From Leptolyngbya boryana PCC 6306 (lineage in GTDB: Bacteria; Cyanobacteriota; Cyanobacteriia; Leptolyngbyales; Leptolyngbyaceae), in NCBI RefSeq assembly GCF_000353285.1, contig NZ_KB731324.1:2374577-2438576 (forward strand): a DNA stretch of 64,000 nucleotides, written 5' to 3'. The position numbers and the translations under genes were made by a program. The notes beneath the pieces were generated by a model that was given only the letters and a program-made list of their open reading frames with translations, ran no database searches and was not told the origin of the DNA. Each line of letters starts with the position of its first letter. Within the stretch, counting starts at the first letter, position 1. Of the stretch, positions 43,847 to 52,495 are shown piece by piece.

Positions 43847-46603
43847 TTACTGCGATCGCAGTTGTGCTTCTAAGGCTTTGCCAATTCGATCTTGTGCTTC
43901 TTCTAAATGAGCTTTGGTGTAAATGTCTCGATCATTGACTTTCCGCATGGCTCGATCGATCGATTTCTGCAATTTTCTCAATTCATAGCGCGCGACCGTG
44001 CGAGCATCTTCAGGAACCTCAACTTCGCGCAGAATCATCGAAATCATGGCATTCATGTACTGCCGTTGCAGTGCCCGCCGCAATCCTGAGAGTTTGAGAT
44101 TATCTTTGGGATTGGTCACTTCTCCCCAAATGCTCGATTGCAGACTGTCAAACAAGTCAGGAATCGTCAGTGTTGGTTGTCCTGCTTGCACTCGCAATTC
44201 GGAATCTCTGAGACGAGCTAAGCGATCGTAGTTCAGCAGGTCATACAAAACAATGCTCTGCAAAAACAGAATATTGTCATGAATCGGATAGTCCAGGTTC
44301 GAGGTTGGCTCACTGCCCCAATGTGCCCAGCGAGAAGGTGCTAGCTTATTCAGCAAATCCGGCGAAAATCGGAAAGGCTCTTCACTAAAAACATACTGAT
44401 TAATCAAAGCTAAAGCTTGGCGTTGTTGCTCAACGGAGACTGGCTCAAAGGGTAATCTCCCCTTGGCATCTCCTGCTTTGAATCGGTTGAAATACTGTCC
44501 ACCAATGTATTCTGGTAAAAAGAGCGAGTACTGGAAGTAGTAGTCAAGTACGGCATTAAAAGCAACCCGCACTTCATTAAAACTATCTCCTTCGACTGGA
44601 AATCGCTGGTTGACTCGATTCCACATTTCTCGCGCATTCGTTAGCTGCCACTGCGCATAAGTCAGTAAATCTCCACTGAGATCGAAGACGTTGACTTTTG
44701 GATCAAGCGTTGTCACGTCTTCATCGGTTGCATAGGCAAGCTCAGGAGTCGGAGCACGTTGAGCGATTTTATCGAGTTCGCGCTTTTCGGCTTGGGGAAC
44801 TTTTGCATCGATCGGGGTGTAGCCGTATTCGATCGCCCATTCGTCGTAGGCTCCAACTCGATGGGTAAAGTAATCGCCTTGCTTTGTGCCGAGGGGCGCA
44901 AGATTCACAGGTGCGTAGTCCATCACAGAAGCTGTTAACCCGCGCTGCTGTGTAATTGCGGGATTGTTTAACTCTTCTGGTTTAAGCATTGCGCTCGCAT
45001 GGAAATTGTGCCGCAGTCCTAGAGTATGACCGACTTCGTGAGCAATCAATTCACGCATGAATTCTTGAGCAAATGCTTTGCGCTCAGGACTGCTTGGCAA
45101 TTCATTTTGCATAATTCCTAAAAACATATTGCCGACAGCAAATTGTTTAGCAGTATCGACGCCAAAACATAGGTCTTGATAGTTGCCGAGATGAGATCCG
45201 AATCGCAAGCGAGGAATCGGTTTCTTTTCTTGTGCTTTGGCTGTTTGCGCCAGTGATCGCGCTGCCATACCATAGTTACAGAGGTTAGCATTTCCGACTA
45301 ATTGCGACACGAAAGGCGCTGTTCGCATTTGGTTTTGCTCAACCAAAGTCCGATAGTCTTCTTTCATGACCCGAGTAAAGTCGGCAGACACCATGATGTC
45401 GGCATCGAGAATCTCACCGGTTAGCGGATTGACGCGCGATGGTCCCATTGCAAAGATTGCATCATTACTATTGAACCAGCGAATCGTGTTGTATCGGACA
45501 TCTGCCGGGTCCCAGTCGGCTTGATCAGGCATCTGTTTTACTTCGATCGCATCTTTAAATCCAGCTTTCTCAAAGGCTTGATTCCAGAACAATGCTCCAT
45601 CTCGAACTGCATCGCGATACTCTAATGGCACGCTGTTTTCGATCCAAAATACGATCGGCTGTTTGGGTTTCGACACAGGAGCGGCTGGATCTTGCTTTTG
45701 TAAGTTCCAGCGATTGATATAGCGAACAAAAGGTCGTCTAGAATTGTCGTTTGTGAAATCTTTATAGGCAGTAATAAAGTAGCCGATGCGATCGTCAGCA
45801 AGCCGAGGACGATAGCCGTTATTTTCTGGCAGTTGAGACAAGCTATAGCGAACTCTCAGCGAAAAAGCTCGACTGTCCGGCAACGTGTTGATGTAAGTGG
45901 GTGCATCAACACCTTTATCTCCGCCTGTAAAGCCAAACACAGATTCGACTTCTACATTTTGAGGGAATGCTTTGACTGTTTCAAAGTACGAAGCGCTTGC
46001 TTCTGGACTGTAAGAGCCGCCTAATGTTGCAGAGAGAACGGGTAACAATCCAGGCAGATCAGAGAGGAGTAATGGATTGAGTTCGACTAAAAAGCTTTTG
46101 CGCTCGGCATGGATACTCCGAATCGACAAAGACTGTAGCACAGAGTCGCTAAACGATCGCTGAATCGATCGCTCAATCGGCAGACCGCGCTCGGCTCGGA
46201 AGTAAATATTGGGAACGACAAATTGAATATTGTTGTTGACTCGCCGGAAGGTGAAGAGAAAATCTCCGATCGGTAAACCGCTATAAATTCCACTCTGTCC
46301 GATGCCCGATTCGAGCGTCATCGTAGCCAGATAGTTGCGTTCTAGCTGATCGGGCAGGATTTCCGCAAACAGTTTCCCGTTTTTCTCATTGCGGTAGAGC
46401 GTGAATAATCCTTTGATCGTTTTTGTTTCTTTGATCACATCGTCAAACGGTCGAAGCTGCGATCGATCTGGCTCAGCAGTCGGTTTCTGGGCGGGTTTAG
46501 CGGAGGATTGACCCATACTTGGGACAATCCAGGGAATGCTAGCTGGCAACATCACTAACATTAACCCCAGCAGAAAAGCCAGGAACCTTGATGCTCGTTT
46601 CAT
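43847..46603 (-). CDS. Large zinc-dependent metalloprotease (DUF5117/DUF5118 type)
   Basis: A 918-residue exported protease. A hydrophobic N-terminal segment (FLAFLLGLMLVMLPASIPW) acts as signal or anchor. The catalytic site HEVGHTLGLRHNFHAS is a metzincin-type HExxHxxGxxH with the three zinc-binding His and catalytic Glu intact; a Met-turn candidate is SVMDYAPVN downstream. Upstream and downstream regions match the DUF5117/DUF5118-flanked family found in many bacteria. Probably periplasmic; substrate unknown. It is monocistronic, with 154 bases to the next gene. Confidence 0.88.
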   Translation of the reverse strand: MKRASRFLAFLLGLMLVMLPASIPWIVPSMGQSSAKPAQKPTAEPDRSQLRPFDDVIKETKTIKGLFTLYRNEKNGKLFAEILPDQLERNYLATMTLESGIGQSGIYSGLPIGDFLFTFRRVNNNIQFVVPNIYFRAERGLPIERSIQRSFSDSVLQSLSIRSIHAERKSFLVELNPLLLSDLPGLLPVLSATLGGSYSPEASASYFETVKAFPQNVEVESVFGFTGGDKGVDAPTYINTLPDSRAFSLRVRYSLSQLPENNGYRPRLADDRIGYFITAYKDFTNDNSRRPFVRYINRWNLQKQDPAAPVSKPKQPIVFWIENSVPLEYRDAVRDGALFWNQAFEKAGFKDAIEVKQMPDQADWDPADVRYNTIRWFNSNDAIFAMGPSRVNPLTGEILDADIMVSADFTRVMKEDYRTLVEQNQMRTAPFVSQLVGNANLCNYGMAARSLAQTAKAQEKKPIPRLRFGSHLGNYQDLCFGVDTAKQFAVGNMFLGIMQNELPSSPERKAFAQEFMRELIAHEVGHTLGLRHNFHASAMLKPEELNNPAITQQRGLTASVMDYAPVNLAPLGTKQGDYFTHRVGAYDEWAIEYGYTPIDAKVPQAEKRELDKIAQRAPTPELAYATDEDVTTLDPKVNVFDLSGDLLTYAQWQLTNAREMWNRVNQRFPVEGDSFNEVRVAFNAVLDYYFQYSLFLPEYIGGQYFNRFKAGDAKGRLPFEPVSVEQQRQALALINQYVFSEEPFRFSPDLLNKLAPSRWAHWGSEPTSNLDYPIHDNILFLQSIVLYDLLNYDRLARLRDSELRVQAGQPTLTIPDLFDSLQSSIWGEVTNPKDNLKLSGLRRALQRQYMNAMISMILREVEVPEDARTVARYELRKLQKSIDRAMRKVNDRDIYTKAHLEEAQDRIGKALEAQLRSQ

Positions 46604-46757
46604 TCGTGCGCTCTACTCTTCGGACAACCGTGGACGATGTTCGATCGATACTATCCCGCTCTTACGTACTTGAGTGGGATCAATCAAAAATTTAAGAGAT
46701 TTTTAATCTCACTTACGATACACGGTTTAGCCCGGATTGAGCATGAACTTCTGAGCA

Positions 46758-47558
46758 TTAACTTCCAGTTGAACAGTAATACCGCTCGCCAATTCGCCAC
46801 AATTTGAGTGAGACCCCTAGGAAAATAAAGCCAGCGATTGGAGAAACATAACACACCCACAACGGGACTGAAAATTCAGCAGCTTTATTTAAAACAGCGA
46901 GCAGCGGAAAGTAGCTGACACAAGCGAGCGGAATCAAAAAAGTAAAGAATCGCTGGAACCATTTGCGATAGATCGAAAACGGATATTGCGCCGTTTCGAC
47001 TCCGCCGTAAGTAAGGATATTCATGATTTCGAGCGATTCAATTGTCCAAAAGGTCAGCGTCGCCTGCACAATCACAATTCCAACAAATAGCGCAATACTG
47101 CCGAGCCAAGCGGTAAGGAGCAGCCATACTGTAGACAGAGATAAAGGAATCTGCAAAGTAGAGAGCGACCAACCTAGCACCGCTAATCCTTGGAGTAGGC
47201 GACCCATTCGCTTTAAGGTAAATTCCGTTCCGAGAAGTTGTAAAACCGTCGATCGCGGACGTAGCAATAAGCGATCGAATCCGCCGTCTCGAATCAGTTT
47301 GCCAAACAGGTCAAAACCTCGCGCGATCGCATCGGCACAGGCAAACGCAGTGTTAACCGTGCCATAGAACAGCGCAACTTCAGCCAGTGTCCAGGTTCCA
47401 AGTTGGTTGAAGCGATTGAACAATGTCCAGATAGCAAAGAACTCGATCGCTGTTCCACCGAATTGTCCGATCAGTTGCAGTAAGAAAGAGACTTTGTACT
47501 GCATTTGAGCTTGAAATGAGACAGAGATATATCGTAAGTAAAGCTGTAAAGCATTCAT
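46758..47558 (-). CDS. ABC-2 type transporter permease
   Basis: A 266-residue inner-membrane permease with about six hydrophobic segments. The frame is open to 47639, but the ATG at 47558 (MNALQLYLRYISVSFQAQMQY) has an excellent AAGGAGG ribosome site, so I trim to it. It belongs with the adjacent permease and ATPase as the third gene of an export operon. The DUF990/ABC2_membrane_6 type partners daunorubicin-like exporters. Cargo unknown. Confidence 0.85.
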   Translation of the reverse strand: MNALQLYLRYISVSFQAQMQYKVSFLLQLIGQFGGTAIEFFAIWTLFNRFNQLGTWTLAEVALFYGTVNTAFACADAIARGFDLFGKLIRDGGFDRLLLRPRSTVLQLLGTEFTLKRMGRLLQGLAVLGWSLSTLQIPLSLSTVWLLLTAWLGSIALFVGIVIVQATLTFWTIESLEIMNILTYGGVETAQYPFSIYRKWFQRFFTFLIPLACVSYFPLLAVLNKAAEFSVPLWVCYVSPIAGFIFLGVSLKLWRIGERYYCSTGS

Positions 47559-47560
47559 CT

Positions 47561-48379
47561 CTAGCCTCCTTGGATAATCAGTCGATTCACGCCTCGACTG
47601 ACGAGAAATCGCCCTAATCCGATGAGCACAACAATCCAAACGGTCTGATGAAGCAAAACATTGAGCAGTGCTTCGGGCGGTAGATTGCCTGTAAACAGGC
47701 GAAAGGGCTTATCGAGCAAACCAGAAAAGGGCAGAATTGCCAAAATGGGCTTGAACCAATCTGGAAACAAGGGCAATGGCACAATCATGCCCGACAAGAT
47801 GGTGACTAAAGTTGGAGCCATTTGATTCAGTCCCTCTCCAGAAAGTGTCCACATCATTGAAACGGTCAGCAGCATGGTGAGAGCCGCAGAAAGTAGAATT
47901 GCTCCCATGAAAGTCAGCAAGAAAGCACCCAAAGATGCAACCGAAGGAGGCGGAGCTAATGCCCATTCAGCCAGTCCAATTTGCGGGAATAGCACCATTG
48001 TCAGGATGAGTAAAGGCAAGGCACGCAGTACGATCGGAGCTGTTCGCATGGCTAAAGCACGAGTTAGCCAGAAGTTATACAGATCCGTTGGGCGCAGCAA
48101 ATCATATCCGACTGCTCCAGAGCGAATCAGTTCTTGAATTTCGCGATCGCCCGACCAAGGCACGATCGCAAACAGAAAAGCTTGTCCGAGCCAGATATAT
48201 CCCAATGTTTCTTGCAACGTGATCGGTTGAGCGGTCGTCGATTGCTGAAAAAAAGCTTCTAGTACCATGACTTTCAGCAATCCCCAGAAAAACTGAGTGC
48301 CAATTCCTGCCAAAGCTGCGGCGCGATATTGCAGTAAGAGCGAAAATCGCGCAACAAAGAGCGATCGATAAGCATTCAT
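47561..48379 (-). CDS. ABC-2 type transporter permease
   Basis: A 272-residue permease with six predicted membrane segments, starting MNAYRSLFVARFSLLLQYRAA. The N-terminal amphipathic segment and GEGLNQMAPTLVTILSGMIVPLP are typical of the ABC2_membrane_6 type. It overlaps the ATPase stop by 4 bases and ends 2 bases before the second permease, so the two permeases form a heterodimer with one ATPase. Confidence 0.86.
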   Translation of the reverse strand: MNAYRSLFVARFSLLLQYRAAALAGIGTQFFWGLLKVMVLEAFFQQSTTAQPITLQETLGYIWLGQAFLFAIVPWSGDREIQELIRSGAVGYDLLRPTDLYNFWLTRALAMRTAPIVLRALPLLILTMVLFPQIGLAEWALAPPPSVASLGAFLLTFMGAILLSAALTMLLTVSMMWTLSGEGLNQMAPTLVTILSGMIVPLPLFPDWFKPILAILPFSGLLDKPFRLFTGNLPPEALLNVLLHQTVWIVVLIGLGRFLVSRGVNRLIIQGG

Positions 48380-49356
48380 CTTGCACCTCTATACAGTTCA
48401 GCGACAATTTCCTCGATCGGCGGATTCTCAACAAACAAATCCTCAACCTCATAGCGCTCTGTGATTTTCTGAATCAAAGTCGCAGCAGAGATTTGCAACG
48501 GATCAAAAGCGAGTGTGATCGTATGACCTTCTTGATTTAAAACACTGACTCCTGGTGTTTCAAATTGAAACTGATCGGTTTTGAGATCAATCTTGAGATA
48601 GCGACGTGATGAAACTTGCGATCGCAGTTTTGCCAGCGACCCATCACAGAGAATCTCACCATTGCCGATAATGATCACGCGATCGCAGAGGGCTTCAATA
48701 TCATCCATGTCATGAGTTGTGAGAATGGTCGTCACTTGATGCCCTTGATTCAGGGATTTGATAAATTTCCGTACTGATAATTTTGAAACTGCATCGAGTC
48801 CGATCGTTGGTTCATCGAGAAAGAGAATATCTGGTCGATGCAACATGGCAGCCGCAAAATCACAGCGCATTCTTTGTCCTAAACTCAATTGCCGCACGGG
48901 AGTATTCAGCAGGCTTTCTAAGTTCAAGAGTTCGATCATTTCTGCGCAGGTCGATCGATAAACCGATTCAGGCACGCGATAGATATCTCGTAGCAATTCA
49001 AACGATTCGATCACGGGCAAATCCCACCAAAGCTGAGTGCGCTGACCAAAGACAACGCCAATCCGCCCCACATGCTGAATGCGATCTTTCCAAGGAGTCC
49101 GTCCTCCAATCAAACAAGTGCCACCTGAAGGAACGAGAATGCCGCTCAAAATCTTAATCGTGGTCGATTTGCCCGCGCCATTTGGACCGATGTATCCCAC
49201 GAGTTCTCCTGGCTCAACCGAGAACGAAATACCTTTTAAGGCTTGAACTGCTTTCGTTTTTCGATCGAACAGTCCCCGCACTGATCCCCAAAGTCCAGAT
49301 GTTCGTTCAGATAAGTAAAAGGTCTTGCTGAGGTCTTTGACAACGATATGAGACAT
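48376..49356 (-). CDS. ABC transporter ATP-binding protein (ABC-2 exporter)
   Basis: A 326-residue ATPase of the daunorubicin-resistance (DrrA-like) type. Walker A is GYIGPNGAGKSTTIKIL, signature QLSLGQRMRCDFAAAML, Walker B ILFLDEPTIGLDAVS, switch His TILTTHDMDDIEALC. The C-terminal extension of 90 residues (RYLKIDLKTDQFQF and on) is the regulatory domain of this class. First gene of the three-gene export operon, with 4-base coupling to the next. Confidence 0.9.
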   Translation of the reverse strand: MSHIVVKDLSKTFYLSERTSGLWGSVRGLFDRKTKAVQALKGISFSVEPGELVGYIGPNGAGKSTTIKILSGILVPSGGTCLIGGRTPWKDRIQHVGRIGVVFGQRTQLWWDLPVIESFELLRDIYRVPESVYRSTCAEMIELLNLESLLNTPVRQLSLGQRMRCDFAAAMLHRPDILFLDEPTIGLDAVSKLSVRKFIKSLNQGHQVTTILTTHDMDDIEALCDRVIIIGNGEILCDGSLAKLRSQVSSRRYLKIDLKTDQFQFETPGVSVLNQEGHTITLAFDPLQISAATLIQKITERYEVEDLFVENPPIEEIVAELYRGAR

Positions 49357-49430
49357 AAAGTCCAGCTAAAGACAGCAGAGAAATCATAAATCCTCTCTTA
49401 TTCTGATGAGTGCAGTATTACAAATCCGCT

Positions 49431-50153
49431 ATGAACCCACAGATTGAAGTTTTGTCTGATGTCCCTGCTTTAGTCGATCGTGCTCTCGAACTCGTTTTAG
49501 AGAAATTAAAAAGTGCGATCGCCGAACGGAATATTGCAACGATCGCGCTTGCAGGCGGCAGCACGCCCAAACCACTCTACGAAAAACTCGCTCAACAAGA
49601 CTTGCCTTGGGAAAAATTGCACGTCTTTTGGGGCGATGAACGCTATGTTCCTGCCGATCATCCGGATAGTAATCAACGTATGGCAAGACTGGCATGGCTC
49701 AATCACGTCCCGATTCCGGCGGAAAATATTCATCCGATGCAGATGGATGCGATTGATCCGACGATCGCAGCCGATCGACACGAAGCAGAAGTCAAAAAAT
49801 TCTTCAACTCAAAACCGGGAGAATTCCCTGCATTTGATGTGATTTTGCTTGGCATTGGCGATGATGCTCATACGGCTTCTCTGTTTCCGCATACTCAGGC
49901 GTTACAGGTCTGCGATCGCCTCATCACCGTGGGCAACAAAGACGGCAATCCTCGCATTACGTTCACAGTGCCGCTGATCAACGCAGCCCGCACCGTCATT
50001 TTCATGGTCGCAGGTTCAAACAAACACCACGCACTCACTCAGATTTTCGCCGATCAAGCTGATACGGATACTTATCCAGCGCGGCTGATTCAGCCTCAAG
50101 GAGAATTGTGGTGGTTATTGGATCAATCCACGAATTTCAGTAAAGAAAACTGA
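49431..50153 (+). CDS. pgl: 6-phosphogluconolactonase
   Basis: A 240-residue enzyme of the oxidative pentose phosphate pathway, hydrolysing 6-phosphogluconolactone. Family blocks: ATIALAGGSTPKPLYEKL, HVFWGDERYVPADHPDSNQRM and DVILLGIGDDAHTASLFP. I prefer the ATG at 49431 (MNPQIEVLSD) to an in-frame GTG at 49410. Monocistronic and divergent from the exporter ATPase gene. Confidence 0.92.
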   Translation: MNPQIEVLSDVPALVDRALELVLEKLKSAIAERNIATIALAGGSTPKPLYEKLAQQDLPWEKLHVFWGDERYVPADHPDSNQRMARLAWLNHVPIPAENIHPMQMDAIDPTIAADRHEAEVKKFFNSKPGEFPAFDVILLGIGDDAHTASLFPHTQALQVCDRLITVGNKDGNPRITFTVPLINAARTVIFMVAGSNKHHALTQIFADQADTDTYPARLIQPQGELWWLLDQSTNFSKEN

Positions 50154-50210
50154 ATATTGGAAGACTTGGGTTTACAATCGGCTTCATCGATTAGGAGTTG
50201 AATTGTATCA

Positions 50211-51527
50211 ATGAGCAACCTGATTTCCTCAAACCGTCTGAAACTTGGACGCGCTTTATCCCTTGCTGCCGTCACTCTCACGGTTGGAATTCTGGCGGCT
50301 GCCTGCCAAGAATCCGCCCCGCCCACATCTCAAGGTCAAGGAGCAACGTCCGGAAATTCTACCCCTGCTAAAGGTCTCAAGATTGGTTCACTCCTACCTT
50401 CAACGGGGGATCTTGCGTCTGTCGGACAGCAAATGGTCGCTTCAGTGCCGATGCTGGTTGATACGGTCAATGCCTGTGGGGGTGTGAATGGTGAGCCGAT
50501 GACGCTCGTGAGTGTCGATGATCAAACTGATCCCGCCGCAGGTGCAGAAGGGATGACCCGCCTTGCTGAGAAAGAGAGAGTTGCAGGCGTTGTCGGTTCG
50601 TTTGCCAGTAGTGTTTCGACTGCCGCTTTACCGATCGCGGTTCGTAATAAAGTCGTCTTGATTTCACCAGGAAGTACTAGCCCCGTCTTTACCCAAGCTG
50701 CTAAAGAAGGTAAATATCAAGGCTATTGGGCAAGAACGGCTCCCCCTGATACCTATCAAGCTCAGGCATTAGCAAGACTGGCGACCGAGCGCAAATTGGA
50801 TACGGCAGGCACGATCGTGATTAATAACGATTATGGCGTTGGCTTTGAACAGGAGTTTGTTAAAGCGTTTGAATCGCAAGGCGGCAAAGTGCTGAACAAA
50901 GCAAGACCCACTCGCTATGATCCGAAAGCAACAACGGTTGAAACCGAAGCTGCTGCTGCCTTTGCCGGGAATCCGAAAGCTGTCGCCGCTGTTCTCTATG
51001 CGGATACAGGAAGCTTGATTGTCAAATCGGCGTATGAGCAGGGTAAACGATCGCAGTTTCTCTTGACGGATGGCGTTTATTCTCAAGATTTTGTGGATAA
51101 AGTTGGCAAAGGGCAAGACGGAAAATCGATTTTGACTGGGGCGTTAGGAACGGTTCCAGGGGCAAGTGGCAAGAGTTTAGATGCGTTTACAAAATTGTGG
51201 GAAGAGAAGCAGAAGCGCCCGTTAGTTGCGTATGCGGCTCATGCTTGGGATGCAGCAGCGATTCTAGCTTTAGCGGCACAGGCAGCGAAGTCGAATAGCG
51301 GTGAAGCGATGAAAGATAAACTCCGCGAAGTCACGAATGCCCCTGGAGAAGAAGTGACTGACGTTTGTAAAGGTCTGGCATTGCTGAAAGAGGGCAAAGA
51401 TATCAATTACCAGGGTGCAAGTGGTGATGTCGATATCGATGCAGCAGGCGATGTGGTTGGCTCTTACGATGTTTGGACAGTCAAGGATGATGGTAAATTG
51501 GCAACGATCGGGAAAGTGAAACCGTAG
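50211..51527 (+). CDS. Branched-chain/neutral amino-acid-binding lipoprotein
   Basis: A 438-residue Peripla_BP_6 protein. Signal peptide with a lipobox (GILAAAC, Cys near residue 32) and a Ser/Gly/Thr-rich linker, then LKIGSLLPSTGDLASVGQQM. It resembles LivJ/NatB binding proteins of cyanobacterial neutral amino acid transporters more than UrtA, because the urea-specific LWYPVQYEGQ block is absent. No permease or ATPase genes are adjacent, so its transporter is encoded elsewhere. Confidence 0.85.
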   Translation: MSNLISSNRLKLGRALSLAAVTLTVGILAAACQESAPPTSQGQGATSGNSTPAKGLKIGSLLPSTGDLASVGQQMVASVPMLVDTVNACGGVNGEPMTLVSVDDQTDPAAGAEGMTRLAEKERVAGVVGSFASSVSTAALPIAVRNKVVLISPGSTSPVFTQAAKEGKYQGYWARTAPPDTYQAQALARLATERKLDTAGTIVINNDYGVGFEQEFVKAFESQGGKVLNKARPTRYDPKATTVETEAAAAFAGNPKAVAAVLYADTGSLIVKSAYEQGKRSQFLLTDGVYSQDFVDKVGKGQDGKSILTGALGTVPGASGKSLDAFTKLWEEKQKRPLVAYAAHAWDAAAILALAAQAAKSNSGEAMKDKLREVTNAPGEEVTDVCKGLALLKEGKDINYQGASGDVDIDAAGDVVGSYDVWTVKDDGKLATIGKVKP

Positions 51528-51534
51528 TGTCAAG

Positions 51535-51600
51535 AGTGGGGAGTGGGGAGTGGGGAGTAGAGTGTGTATTTCCCCATCTCCCTATCTCCCCATCTCCCTG
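51535..51600. repeat. GA/TC-rich palindromic repeat, copy 5
   Basis: AGTGGGGAGTGGGGAGTGGGG-type units (51536-51558) are followed by CCCCATCTCCCTATCTCCCC-type units (51572-51598). It lies between two co-directional genes, just after the binding-protein stop, where it may serve as a terminator. Confidence 0.65.
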
Positions 51601-51636
51601 TAAGATCAGAGCAGTGTCGTTCTGAACCTTGAAATT

Positions 51637-52131
51637 ATGACTGCTCAAGCATCTTCTTCAATTTATGATTTCTCAGCGAATAGCTTAGAAGGTCAGCCCG
51701 TTTCACTCAGCACGTTCAAAGATAAAGTATTGCTGATCGTGAATACTGCAAGTCAATGTGGATTTACACCACAGTATCAAGGCTTACAATCGATTTACAA
51801 CAAGTTTGAGAATCAAGGATTTGCAGTTTTGGGATTTCCCTGTAATCAGTTCGGGCAACAAGAACCGGGAACCGCAAGTGAAATTCAATCCTTCTGTGAA
51901 ACTCGCTTTGGCGTGACATTCCCCTTGTTTGAAAAAGTCGATGTCAATGGCAGCAATGCTCACCCGCTGTTTAAGTATTTGACCAAATCTGCACCGGGCA
52001 TCTTTGGAACTGAAGGAATCAAGTGGAACTTCACGAAATTCTTAGTCGATCGCTCTGGTAAGGTCGTCAAGCGTTATCCGTCTACAACCAAACCAGAAGA
52101 AATCGAAAAAGATATTCAAGCGCTGCTCTAA
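51637..52131 (+). CDS. Glutathione peroxidase (thioredoxin-dependent type)
   Basis: A 164-residue peroxidase with the peroxidatic Cys in TASQCGFTPQYQGLQ, conserved FPCNQFGQQEPGT, and WNFTKFLVDRSGKVV. It uses Cys, not selenocysteine, at the active site. Cyanobacterial members reduce lipid hydroperoxides and usually accept electrons from NADPH or thioredoxin. Its stop overlaps the end of the cbiO remnant by 4 bases in convergent orientation. Confidence 0.93.
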   Translation: MTAQASSSIYDFSANSLEGQPVSLSTFKDKVLLIVNTASQCGFTPQYQGLQSIYNKFENQGFAVLGFPCNQFGQQEPGTASEIQSFCETRFGVTFPLFEKVDVNGSNAHPLFKYLTKSAPGIFGTEGIKWNFTKFLVDRSGKVVKRYPSTTKPEEIEKDIQALL

Positions 52132-52416
52132 GCGGGATCGTGTTCTAACTGACAGTAAGGGCGACTGTAGCTTAACGGTGGCTCCAGAGCGTGTTCAGCG
52201 AGTAAATCAGGATCGCTCATGACTTTCTCAGTCGAGCCATCATAAACGACTCGCCCTTGACTCAAAACGATCGTGCGCTTACACAGTTCCAACGCCAAAT
52301 CTAAGCCATGCGTCGCAATTAACTGCGTCAGAGGCAAGCTATCGAGCAATTCGCACAGTTAGATCCGCGATCGCGGATCTAACTGTGCGGACGGTTCATC
52401 AAGCACCATAACATGA
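52128..52416 (-). pseudogene. cbiO (ECF transporter ATPase) fragment, truncated duplicate
   Basis: The 73-codon frame 52128-52349 differs from the C-terminal 68 residues of the intact CbiO at 53696 by only three substitutions (including the THDLD Asp changed to Gly). Homology continues rightward through the Walker B segment VLDEPSAQ but has an in-frame TAA after PRSRI, and everything encoding the N-terminal 150 or so residues, including Walker A, is missing. Most nucleotide differences from the intact copy are synonymous, so the two copies were probably both functional for a long time. It cannot hydrolyse ATP now. Confidence 0.85.
52352..52389. repeat. Perfect 38-base palindrome inside the cbiO remnant
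   Basis: The two 19-base arms (left arm CGCACAGTTAGATCCGCGA) are exact complements with no spacer. The homologous segment in the intact gene (about 53917-53957) has equal length but is only an imperfect palindrome, so the left arm has been rewritten to match the right. The conversion creates the in-frame stop codon. Confidence 0.85.
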
Positions 52417-52428
52417 GTTATGGTGCTT
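52401..52428. repeat. Perfect 12-base inverted repeat at a deletion junction
   Basis: AAGCACCATAAC and GTTATGGTGCTT are exact complements around ATGA. The left side aligns with the Walker B region of cbiO and the right side with the cbiO start-codon region, so about 470 bases present in the intact gene are missing between them, with the junction folded into a perfect hairpin. Confidence 0.8.
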
Positions 52429-52490
52429 GAAAATAAAGTGCCTGTCCGAACAAAAGAATCGCGATCATAATTCTGAGTGCCAGAATATTA
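52429..52490 (-). pseudogene. cbiQ C-terminal remnant
   Basis: The plus-strand text CCTGTCCGAACAAAAGAATC and the following 40 bases align with the 3' end of cbiQ at about 54470-54520 (CTTGTCCGAACAAAAGAACC). Homology stops near 52490, just before the beta-propeller gene ends. It shows that the duplication included the cbiQ-cbiO junction. Confidence 0.75.
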
Positions 52491-52495
52491 AGTTC

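Noticed and set aside
50211-51527. Second UrtA
   Set aside because: It lacks the urea-specific LWYPVQYEGQ block, and its linker and C-terminus fit amino-acid-binding proteins.
52128-52349. 73-codon frame as a functional small protein
   Set aside because: It lacks Walker A, Walker B and signature motifs and is the tail of a broken cbiO copy.
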